From assembly GCA_964486765.1 (NCBI GenBank), contig CAZAOA010000007.1, positions 1 through 45,564 on the forward strand: 45,564 nucleotides of DNA, in the 5' to 3' direction. The position numbers were made by a program, and so were the translations under genes. Below, in pieces: positions 16,568-21,999 of this stretch; position 1 is the stretch's first letter; the number at the start of each line of letters is the position of its first letter. Origin of the DNA: CAZAOA01 sp964486765. GTDB taxonomy: Bacteria; Patescibacteriota; UBA1384; XYA2-FULL-43-10. The notes beneath the pieces were generated by a model. It saw nothing but the letters and a program-made list of their open reading frames with translations. It was not told where the DNA came from and searched no databases.

Positions 16568-16737
16568 AATTCAAAGTATGTGATAGTTGCGGCGAGATAG
16601 TGACTCGAACAGGCTTCATCTCGACAGCCCCAATCTCATCGAAAGAGAATGGCTATTTTGCCTTGTGCCATGATAAAGAGTGTCTCAAACACTTTTCTAA
16701 AGCCAAATACGACAAGTTAGAGGAAGAGGAGTTCTAA
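16564..16737 (+). CDS. Small zinc-ribbon protein (57 aa) starting with TTG
   Basis: Starts with TTG overlapping the upstream stop (TTGA). Sequence begins (M)KFKVCDSCGEIVTRTGF, later YFALCHDKECLKHF and ends LEEEEF. The four cysteines (C-x2-C ... C-x4-C) can bind one zinc ion. The overlap and same-strand position make it the last gene of the nuclease operon. No family recognised; a small accessory or DNA-binding subunit is a guess. Coding is supported by the coupling and by the cysteine pattern rather than by length. Confidence 0.6.
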   Translation: MKFKVCDSCGEIVTRTGFISTAPISSKENGYFALCHDKECLKHFSKAKYDKLEEEEF

Positions 16738-16764
16738 TTCCGTGAAAGCTCTAAAACATCATAA

Positions 16765-17484
16765 TTAAATCATTAACAATCTTACCAAATTTGTGAATAC
16801 CCCAATCACTTGCAGTGGTTCTGAATATATAAATCCAACAATCAGCCAAGCTACTACTGGAATAGTGAGCCCAAGTAGAAAGATCTTTATTTTCATCAAA
16901 TTATTATTCTTAGAGTTAGCTACCAGCCCTTTGTATAGTTTTTCATATTTCAGTTGGTACGCCGTAGCAATTTGTTTATTCAAACCTATATAGGACATGA
17001 CTTCTGTCGCAGAGTCTTTGTCTGAAGTCCTTCTCATCATTTCATTACTAGCCCTATGTGAAAGTATGTTTAAACTTCCTTCCCAGAGGATTTCTCGATC
17101 AATTATCGCAACTTTTTCATGTATATATCTTCCAGGATAGAAAATACAAACCCCTAACTCTTCATAGCGTTTTAGGGCACATTGGATTTGAGGTTGCATA
17201 ATAGATTCATACTCATCAAGCGGGCGGGTAAAGATAAATACATCAACATTTCTTTCCCTTAACTTTTCTATCGTCTGCTTAAAAAAGTTTGATCTAAACT
17301 TAGTCACATAAGGACTATAGATTATAACTTCTTTCTTTGCGGTCGACAGATCTCGAATGAATGCACGATAAAAAGTGCTTTCATTGTATAGATTATTGGT
17401 CTGAGACTGTTGAGACTTCTCGACCTTGGTTGTGTTCTCCCTTCTTTTCAGTAATTGTCTAAACACTTGAGTTTGTGAAAACAT
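16765..17484 (-). CDS. PLD-like (HKD) protein with C-terminal membrane segments
   Basis: 239 residues. A phospholipase-D-like domain: YRAFIRDLSTAKKEVIIYSPYVT, then the HKD motif IHEKVAIIDREILWEGSLN (H-x-K-x4-D) around residues 120-140. Only one HKD motif is present, so an active enzyme would need a dimer, as in the Nuc/BfiI type. The C-terminus has one or two membrane spans (MKIKIFLLGLTIPVVAWLIVGFIY). Ribosome site AAAGGAG lies 5 nt before the ATG. It is divergent from an XRE-type regulator 60 bp away and lies tail-to-tail with the nuclease operon. A membrane-tethered nuclease with its regulator is plausible. Confidence 0.75.
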   Translation of the reverse strand: MFSQTQVFRQLLKRRENTTKVEKSQQSQTNNLYNESTFYRAFIRDLSTAKKEVIIYSPYVTKFRSNFFKQTIEKLRERNVDVFIFTRPLDEYESIMQPQIQCALKRYEELGVCIFYPGRYIHEKVAIIDREILWEGSLNILSHRASNEMMRRTSDKDSATEVMSYIGLNKQIATAYQLKYEKLYKGLVANSKNNNLMKIKIFLLGLTIPVVAWLIVGFIYSEPLQVIGVFTNLVRLLMI

Positions 17485-17508
17485 AATTCTCCTTTTGACT
17501 GTTAAATG

Positions 17509-17551
17509 TTGTCATTATTGTTAGATATGATATATTATGGGCATATGACAA
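17509..17551. promoter_or_regulatory. Divergent promoter with inverted repeat, leaderless for the XRE gene
   Basis: Plus strand: TTGTCA (17509-17514), 16 bp, TATATT (17531-17536), then only 8 nt to the ATG at 17545, so the mRNA would start at or near the start codon. The heptamers TTGTCAT (17509-17515) and ATGACAA (17545-17551) form an inverted repeat spanning the -35 and the start codon, a possible operator for the XRE protein. Confidence 0.5.
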
Positions 17552-17757
17552 ACGATACGAAAACTTTGAAGGTTTTGGGAGGTAGATTGAGAAAGGCGAG
17601 AGAGTCCATAAAGCTTACTCAGTTAGAAGTGGCAGACAAAGCCGATGTCAGTGTAAACTACTATGCCCAAATTGAACGTGGTGAAGTGAATTTGTCGTAT
17701 GAAAAGTTGCAACGAATTGCCAAAGTGCTAAATATCAAAACTATCGACATGTTATAG
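17545..17757 (+). CDS. XRE-family helix-turn-helix regulator
   Basis: 70 residues: LGGRLRKARESIKLTQLEVADKADVSVNYYAQIERGEVNLSYEKLQRIAKVLNI is a complete XRE (Cro/C1) five-helix DNA-binding domain and almost the whole protein. I start at the ATG at 17545 because the promoter -10 element lies 8 nt upstream; the earlier start at 17506 would put coding sequence across the promoter. The arrangement, a small XRE gene divergent from a PLD-like gene with an inverted repeat between them, suggests it represses that gene and itself. It resembles controller proteins of restriction-modification systems in size. Confidence 0.85.
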   Translation: MTNDTKTLKVLGGRLRKARESIKLTQLEVADKADVSVNYYAQIERGEVNLSYEKLQRIAKVLNIKTIDML

Positions 17758-17862
17758 CAGTGTCGCCTTGTTTGTTCTCTATCAGATATATATGTCTCAA
17801 CTTCGGTTCCCAATCAAGCACGAACTCAAAAAAGGTGTTCCAAAATATTTGCTTAGGGTCCA

Positions 17863-17903
17863 CCAAATAAAAATACTCAATTAATTTGAGTTTTTTTATT
17901 TGG
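17863..17903. terminator. Long AT-rich hairpin following a TCCACCA sequence
   Basis: CCAAATAAAAATACTCAA (17863-17880) pairs with TTTGAGTTTTTTTATTTGG (17885-17903) with one mismatch. Works in both directions. The CCA of a preceding GGGTCCACCA (17857-17865) is part of the stem, as at the ends of some tRNA/tmRNA genes. Confidence 0.65.
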
Positions 17904-17917
17904 AGAAGATGCAAGAA

Positions 17918-18013
17918 GGGAGTTGCAAGGCGCAGGCGCGACTGGCGCCGAGCCGGGGTCGAGCAATTTGTCAGCAGACAAATATGGGTGACCGACTCCC
18001 GCCACCTCCACCA
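17918..18013 (+). ncRNA. tmRNA 3'-end-like structured fragment
   Basis: It ends GACTCCCGCCACCTCCACCA (17994-18013), nearly the standard tmRNA 3' end. The stem GGGAGT (17918-17923) / ACTCCC (17995-18000) encloses two perfect hairpins, GGCGC-GACTG-GCGCC (17935-17949) and ATTTGTC-AGCA-GACAAAT (17966-17983). The T-loop is altered (GGGTGACCGACTCCC in place of GGGTTCGACTCCC) and no matching 5' acceptor (GGAGGTG) lies upstream, so this is not a complete tmRNA. A remnant or an attachment-site scar is more likely. Confidence 0.4.
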
Positions 18014-18017
18014 AGAT

Positions 18018-18048
18018 AAAATAGTCGCTTTCAGAACGTCTATTTTTG
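18018..18048 (+). terminator. Terminator after the tmRNA-like fragment
   Basis: AAAATAG (18018-18024) / CTATTTT (18040-18046) with inner CG pairs, then TG and more T. It follows the CCA end by 4 bp. Confidence 0.5.
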
Positions 18049-18059
18049 TTTTCCGATGG

Positions 18060-18088
18060 TTGGAAATACTTGATGAAAGTGCTATGAT
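18060..18088 (+). promoter_or_regulatory. Leaderless-type promoter of the HD hydrolase gene
   Basis: TTGGAA (18060-18065), 17 bp, TATGAT (18083-18088), then 6 nt to the ATG at 18095. No Shine-Dalgarno is possible in that space. Confidence 0.5.
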
Positions 18089-18094
18089 AAATTC

Positions 18095-18751
18095 ATGACA
18101 ATAGTCGAAAAAGCCCTAGTTGCAAAACTCAAAAAAATGTTTCTATCTGATTTCAGTGGTCACGATGCAGAACATCTGATTCGTGTTTGTAATATTGCAC
18201 TCCAAATCCAGAAGAAAGAAGGCGGTGACAGGGTTGTAATTGGAGCAGCAGCATTGCTACATGACACGCATCGATTACTTGAAGGTAAAACTGGAAAGTT
18301 TTGTCACCCGCGAGATTCATTAGATGATGTTCGATCAATTTTGGATAAAGTGGGGCTAGACAAAAAACACATTGATAAAGTTTTGCATTGTGTCGAATTC
18401 CACGAAGAATATAGTTTTTCAACGAAAGGAAATCCTGTTAAAGACGTTGAGACTCTGGTTCTACAAGATGCTGATAATTTAGACGCAATTGGAGCAGTAG
18501 GAATCGCAAGAGCATTTGCATTTGGTGGAGCAAACAATATCCCGATCTGGATTCCCGACGAACCGTTCAAACGACAGCACTACGAAGAATCAGCTATTGA
18601 CTGCTCAGGAATTCATCATTTTTATACTAAGCTCTTAAAGCTTAAAAACAATATGAATACTGGCACAGGTAAACAAATTGCCACAAAAAGACATGAGTTT
18701 ATGAAATCATACCTAGATCATTTCTTTAAGGAATGGTCAGGCGACATATAG
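18095..18751 (+). CDS. HD-domain phosphohydrolase (YedJ-like)
   Basis: 218 residues. HD-superfamily motifs in order: HDAEHLIRVCNIA (first His), AALLHDTHRLL (HD), HCVEFHEEYSF, and LQDADNLDAIGAVGIARAF (last Asp), the pattern of the YedJ-type phosphohydrolases. These metal enzymes act on phosphoester substrates, in many cases unknown nucleotides. It stands alone, with a leaderless-type promoter, and its stop codon overlaps the first base pairs of a composite repeat (18749). A role in nucleotide clean-up is likely, a signalling role possible. Confidence 0.8.
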   Translation: MTIVEKALVAKLKKMFLSDFSGHDAEHLIRVCNIALQIQKKEGGDRVVIGAAALLHDTHRLLEGKTGKFCHPRDSLDDVRSILDKVGLDKKHIDKVLHCVEFHEEYSFSTKGNPVKDVETLVLQDADNLDAIGAVGIARAFAFGGANNIPIWIPDEPFKRQHYEESAIDCSGIHHFYTKLLKLKNNMNTGTGKQIATKRHEFMKSYLDHFFKEWSGDI

Positions 18752-18912
18752 TGCCAATACTCTAAGGGGTTAGCTCTGCATGGCAATTTTGTACTCCTGG
18801 AACTTGGGATATATAATTTCTTTTAAGCGACTAGCTTCTAACTGAATTAAGTGCCAATTAATTCTGACTAGCTCCACCAAATAAAAAAATGACCAGTTAT
18901 GGTCGTTTTTTT
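18749..18912 (+). repeat. Composite repeat, left copy (ends in CTCCACCA and a terminator)
   Basis: Blocks in order: TAGTGCCAATACTCTAAGGG (18749-18768), GCTTCTA (about 18835), CTCCACCA (18872-18879), and the terminator AAAAAAATGACCA-GTTA-TGGTCGTTTTTTT (18883-18912). The same blocks in the same order occur at 21478-21674. The two copies bound a segment with three genes and a small RNA. Confidence 0.6.
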
Positions 18913-18923
18913 AATATATTTAA

Positions 18924-19706
18924 TTATCTTGGCAATAATTCTAGAATCTCCGAATGAATCTTAGTGCCATTAGTTGCCAAAAAAACATTATTAAACGGAT
19001 TGTTGTCAACATTCCCGTCCCAAGTAGTAATTTGCCCCCCAGCTTCTTGAACTATCAGTTTACCAGCAGCAAAATCATAAACATCATTCTTATAATTAAC
19101 TATGGCCTCAATCTTTCCACTAGCCAATAAACAGAAGTCATAAGCTGGAGACCAGTTATCAAGAATTCTTTTCGTGCCTCCATTAAGTAACTTTTCGTAG
19201 AGCTTCATTCTAAGCTCAATAGGATTGTCATAGCCACAAGTATACTCTATCGACGATTTGCTTAGTTTGTTTTCGGAATTTACCTTTACTTTTTTACCGT
19301 TTCTCCAAGTTCCCTTTCCTTTCTCTGCTACGAATGTTTCACTAGTGATAGGGTTGTGGGTAACACCAAAAATGCATTCATTGTTTCTTAGCAATGCTAT
19401 AGAGATAGAGAAGTTTGGAATACCAAGAACAAAATTATTGGAACCGTCTAATGGATCGATAATTATCAAATGATCTGATTTTTTTTTATCTTCACCCGAC
19501 TCTTCCGAAAAGATATCGTAATCAGGATATTCTTTCTTCAGTGTTTTTAAAATAACTTTTTCTGATTCGGTATCAGCCTTAGTTTTCACATCAGAAGCCA
19601 TTGATTTTTCTTCGACTTTAAGAACTGTACCAAAATAATCTTTTACAATTTTCCCAGCTTCCTCAGCAGCAAAGATGATTTGTTCAAATTCTTTTGTTAT
19701 ATTCAT
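18924..19706 (-). CDS. Inositol-monophosphatase family protein
   Basis: 260 residues from the ATG at 19706. Family signatures: DVKTKADTESE, DIFSEESGE, IIDPLDGSNNFVLGIPNFS (metal-binding D-P-L-D-G) and DNWSPAYDFCLLASGKIEA (second signature). Members are Mg-dependent phosphatases of inositol phosphate, sugar phosphate or 3'-phosphoadenosine 5'-phosphate (CysQ/SuhB-like); the substrate cannot be told. The start is set by a promoter whose -10 lies 6 nt upstream. Single-gene unit within the module bounded by composite repeats. Its 3' end is 11 bp from the left repeat's terminator. Confidence 0.88.
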   Translation of the reverse strand: MNITKEFEQIIFAAEEAGKIVKDYFGTVLKVEEKSMASDVKTKADTESEKVILKTLKKEYPDYDIFSEESGEDKKKSDHLIIIDPLDGSNNFVLGIPNFSISIALLRNNECIFGVTHNPITSETFVAEKGKGTWRNGKKVKVNSENKLSKSSIEYTCGYDNPIELRMKLYEKLLNGGTKRILDNWSPAYDFCLLASGKIEAIVNYKNDVYDFAAGKLIVQEAGGQITTWDGNVDNNPFNNVFLATNGTKIHSEILELLPR

Positions 19707-19712
19707 AATCAT

Positions 19713-19741
19713 ATACTACAATAACTCTTAAAGACCTTCAA
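19713..19741 (-). promoter_or_regulatory. Leaderless-type promoter of the IMPase-like gene
   Basis: Minus strand: TTGAAG (19741-19736), 17 bp, TAGTAT (19718-19713), then 6 nt to the ATG at 19706. Confidence 0.5.
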
Positions 19742-19754
19742 TCATTCACACCGG

Positions 19755-19834
19755 CTTAGTGCCAATACACTAAGGGATGTAAGACCCTTTGCTTTTATCA
19801 GCTTCTAGATAGCTATATTGAATAAGCTCTCTCC
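19755..19834. repeat. TTAGTG hairpin repeat, internal copy with extension
   Basis: CTTAGTG (19755-19761), loop CCAATA, CACTAAG (19768-19774), then GGGATG; 44 bp on from TAGTG lies GCTTCTAGATAGCTATATTG (19801-19820), which recurs at the same 44-bp offset at 21522. It starts 13 bp upstream of the IMPase promoter. Confidence 0.6.
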
Positions 19835-19862
19835 ATGCTATAACCTCGCACTGTATTATGGA

Positions 19863-20687
19863 CTACAGATCTATTGTGACAGTTGAATATGAATTTGAAT
19901 ATACGGCACTCGTAATATTTGCATTTTCTGGAACCTGGTAGGTCGCGTAGCCTTTTGCTGATCCTCCAGCTGTTACTGTTGTACCTTCTTCTAACTTTGG
20001 TTCCTTGCCTGTGAACCAAGACGCCTCATACGAATGACCCTCGCTATCTCTAAGAGTTAAGTTCGATGGCGAGATTGTATCTGAAGCACTAGTTTCATTA
20101 ATGTACTCTAACTCCAAAGCAACAAATTTCATCCCTTCGTCTGCTTGCTCCCATGTGCTGCTTGGGATGTAATCAGAGGGACTGGAAACTATTAGATGAA
20201 AGTCACTACCAATAGATATTTTTTCGCCCACACTTGCACTCGATTCTTCTTTTTGACTTGATGTGCCTTCACCTCCAAGCGAAGAGACCACGTCACCAAT
20301 CAACCACTTGTAACCTGTCCAGAAGTTACCTTCTTTGATTAGCTTAAATTGTACTGGGACTTTTACCAATACTACACTCATTTCAATAGTTACGGTCGCT
20401 TTATCGCTAGACTCTTCAACATTTGTAATATCAACTACAACATCAGATCCAGAGCTTGAATCCTCAGCACTTGTTTCTTTGCTAAAGTCCTCATTTACCC
20501 CCTCTTTGTAATAAGAGACGATCTTTTCCTTATCTTCAGCAGTTGGATTGTCTTCTTGAGCGTAATCAACAATGTTTTGTACAATCTCCCTTGGAGTTTC
20601 GTTTGGCAGGTTAAAGTAGAAGTGTTTTGTTAGGGCAGTAATCACTAGCAATACAATTACTAACACTAAAATTGTTTTCGCTTTCAT
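19863..20687 (-). CDS. Secreted or membrane-anchored DUF4352 protein
   Basis: 274 residues. N-terminal membrane/signal segment (KTILVLVIVLLVITALTKHFYF) without a lipobox cysteine, so probably an uncleaved anchor. Residues about 30-135 resemble a cystatin-like/DUF4878-type domain (EIVQNIVDYAQ..., VPVQFKLIKEGNFWTGYKWLI). After a Ser/Glu linker, residues about 160-274 match the DUF4352 immunoglobulin-like domain (GSDFHLIV, WEQADEGMKFVALELEYIN, NLTLRDSEGHSYEAS, VTAGGSAKGYATYQVPE). Extracellular; ligand unknown. Ribosome site AAAGGA precedes the ATG by 4 nt, unlike its leaderless neighbours. Confidence 0.8.
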   Translation of the reverse strand: MKAKTILVLVIVLLVITALTKHFYFNLPNETPREIVQNIVDYAQEDNPTAEDKEKIVSYYKEGVNEDFSKETSAEDSSSGSDVVVDITNVEESSDKATVTIEMSVVLVKVPVQFKLIKEGNFWTGYKWLIGDVVSSLGGEGTSSQKEESSASVGEKISIGSDFHLIVSSPSDYIPSSTWEQADEGMKFVALELEYINETSASDTISPSNLTLRDSEGHSYEASWFTGKEPKLEEGTTVTAGGSAKGYATYQVPENANITSAVYSNSYSTVTIDL

Positions 20688-20794
20688 AGTTTCCTTTACT
20701 ATTATGGATATATGTCATCTGAAATATACTAACAAGGAGCGTACAAGTCAACACTAACGGTTCATTAGTCAACTTTGTAAATACTTGATCCATA

Positions 20795-20820
20795 TTAAGT
20801 GCTAACACACTAAGGGATGT
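20795..20820. repeat. TTAGTG hairpin repeat, short copy
   Basis: TTAAGTGCTAACACACTAAGGGATG, 108 bp upstream of the DUF4352 start and 9 bp before the small-RNA promoter. It lacks the GCTTCTAG extension. Confidence 0.5.
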
Positions 20821-20828
20821 GAGATCTA

Positions 20829-20857
20829 TTGACTTTGCAAACCGAGTGATGTAAATT
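20829..20857 (+). promoter_or_regulatory. Promoter of a small structured RNA
   Basis: TTGACT (20829-20834), 17-bp spacer, TAAATT (20852-20857). The expected start, 7 nt on, is 20864, exactly the first base of a stem. Confidence 0.6.
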
Positions 20858-20863
20858 GGAGTT

Positions 20864-20944
20864 GTGTTTGTGGGGCGTATGCCCTATTCGGCTAAAACCA
20901 AAGCTGAAGGCAAACACATCCACCCACCAATGGGTGGATTTTTT
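20864..20944 (+). ncRNA. Small RNA with three-way junction and terminator (~80 nt)
   Basis: Closing stem GTGTTTG (20864-20870) / CAAACAC (20911-20917). Inside: GGGC-GTAT-GCCC (20873-20884) and TTCGGCT-8 nt-AGCTGAA (20887-20908). Terminator directly after: ATCCACCCA-CCAA-TGGGTGGAT (20918-20939) and a T-run. A promoter ends 6 bp upstream and the transcript would start at the stem. I do not recognise the class. The layout (5' stem from the first base, then terminator) matches the five-unit array at 24738-25495. Confidence 0.6.
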
Positions 20945-21431
20945 AATCTTCTTCTGGATCACCTTTAAATTTTTTAACCAATGCAAAGTTTGAATATTTA
21001 TTTATATTCCAATTTGGAACGACACTCCAAAAATGCTTCTTGCCAGTGCCCACTTGGCGAACTATTGTTTTTACCTTAAGTCCATCCATAATAGCAATAA
21101 AACACCAGTATTTTGCCAGCACATTTTCTTTTACAGTCCTTCTTTTACCTCTAATTTTTTTCTTTCTAGTGACTTCAATCAGAAATTCTGCATATTCTTG
21201 AAATGTTGTGCTTTTTTTAATAATCTTAATGCCAGCTGGCAAGATCTTAAATTTAGTCATTTGATCATTCTTAGTTCGTTCAGACTTACCTTTAAACATC
21301 AAGTGATTGAAACCTTCAGAAGTAAAAAATACTGTCTCGCCCAAAGCAGGACTCTTAATGCTACCAACCTTTTTGTAGATGTTGTCAGCTTGAGTTTTTG
21401 TGGCTTCGTATTTTTCAATATCGTGCTTCAT
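20943..21431 (-). CDS. Unknown protein, possibly a BECR-fold (PBECR-like) nuclease
   Basis: 162 residues. No certain family. The arrangement GETVFFTSEGFNHLMFKGKSE, KFKILPAGIKIIKKS, a middle YWCFIAIMDGLKVKTIVRQVGTGKKHFWSVVPNW recalls phage and CPR proteins of the barnase-EndoU-ColicinE5-RelE type (conserved His after the first strand, then a late K-x-H-F-W-S block). If so it would be an RNase, perhaps a toxin or a phage-defence enzyme. The match is by eye and weak. Its start codon lies 8 nt from a -10 element, so the mRNA is leaderless. It overlaps the end of the small RNA on the other strand by 2 bp. Confidence 0.5.
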   Translation of the reverse strand: MKHDIEKYEATKTQADNIYKKVGSIKSPALGETVFFTSEGFNHLMFKGKSERTKNDQMTKFKILPAGIKIIKKSTTFQEYAEFLIEVTRKKKIRGKRRTVKENVLAKYWCFIAIMDGLKVKTIVRQVGTGKKHFWSVVPNWNINKYSNFALVKKFKGDPEED

Positions 21432-21439
21432 TGATTATG

Positions 21440-21468
21440 ATAATACCATTAATGATTGTGTGTCACAA
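21440..21468 (-). promoter_or_regulatory. Leaderless-type promoter
   Basis: Minus strand: TTGTGA (21468-21463), 17 bp, TATTAT (21445-21440), then 8 nt to the ATG at 21431. A composite repeat begins 10 bp upstream. Confidence 0.5.
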
Positions 21469-21477
21469 ATAGTCTCT

Positions 21478-21674
21478 AGTGCTAATACACTAAGGGACGC
21501 ATGTTTTTATTTCTTGTATTCGCTTCTAGATAGCTATATTGGATTAGTTCTCTCCACAGTCTCACTTCCTCCAGTATCGAGTGTAAAGAAATTTGCACCT
21601 GCTCCACCATCCTTCGCATATGCTATGGATGGCACGGCCAAACAAAAAAATGACCAGTTATGGTCGTTTTTTTG
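21478..21674 (+). repeat. Composite repeat, right copy
   Basis: TAGTGCTAATACACTAAGGG (21478-21497), GCTTCTAGATAGCTATATTG (21522-21541), CTCCACCA (21602-21609), hairpin CCATCC/GGATGG (21607-21632), and terminator AAAAAAATGACCA-GTTA-TGGTCGTTTTTTT (21644-21673). The first, second, third and last blocks match 18749-18912; the terminator block is identical over 30 bp. Confidence 0.65.
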
Positions 21675-21703
21675 TTGACAAATATATTTTTATTATATAC
21701 TAT
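21675..21703 (+). promoter_or_regulatory. Strong promoter of a ~245-nt structured RNA
   Basis: TTGACA (21675-21680), 17 bp, TACTAT (21698-21703). Start expected near 21710, the first base of the closing stem. Confidence 0.7.
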
Positions 21704-21709
21704 GAAATT

Positions 21710-21955
21710 GGTAGGTGGATGGGTGGTAAAAGAGAAAGAGAAATTGTTCGAATTCGATTCCCCCTAAGAAGGGACAAGTCTAAACCCACGACTCAGCTGG
21801 GTGTCATGGGTTCACAGTGCAAGCTGTGATTCCCAAGTAGCGAGTGCACACACCTCGTGAATTCACGGGCTCAGCCACATCGACCCGTAAGGCTAAAGCT
21901 AAATCACCTACCGGTTCTGACGACCGAGTTCTACCCGAACTCGGTCGTTTCCATT
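21710..21955 (+). ncRNA. Unassigned structured RNA (~245 nt)
   Basis: Closing stem GGTAGGTG (21710-21717) / CACCTACC (21905-21912). Visible inner hairpins include ACCCA/TGGGT, CACAG-TGCAAG-CTGTG enclosed by TGGG/CCCA, CGAG/CTCG and ACGGG/CCCGT. A strong terminator follows: ACGACCGAGTTC / GAACTCGGTCGT with loop TACCC, ending near 21950. No open frame of note on the plus strand and no plus-strand gene downstream, so a leader or riboswitch is unlikely. It lacks the conserved blocks of RNase P RNA, tmRNA and SRP RNA; a 6S-like role is possible. Confidence 0.6.
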
Positions 21956-21999
21956 TTGTATCGATCCAATGATTGGGTCTATTGACATCTCGTAGATGG

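Noticed and set aside
10157..17757. DISARM or BREX system
   Set aside because: A PLD protein and a methylase remnant are present, but no helicase, DUF1998 or other core gene of these systems is found.
20861..20917. Known riboswitch (purine, fluoride) or hammerhead ribozyme for the three-way junction
   Set aside because: None of the conserved loop or core sequences is present, and no plus-strand gene follows.
18749..21499. Integron-type attC sites for the TTAGTG repeats
   Set aside because: They lack the GTTRRRY/RYYYAAC core boxes and no integron integrase is in the window; I report them only as hairpin repeats.
21710..21955. RNase P RNA or tmRNA
   Set aside because: The conserved RNase P block (GAGGAAAGTCC) is missing, and no CCA-ended tRNA-like domain is formed, although a TTCGATTCCC string occurs.
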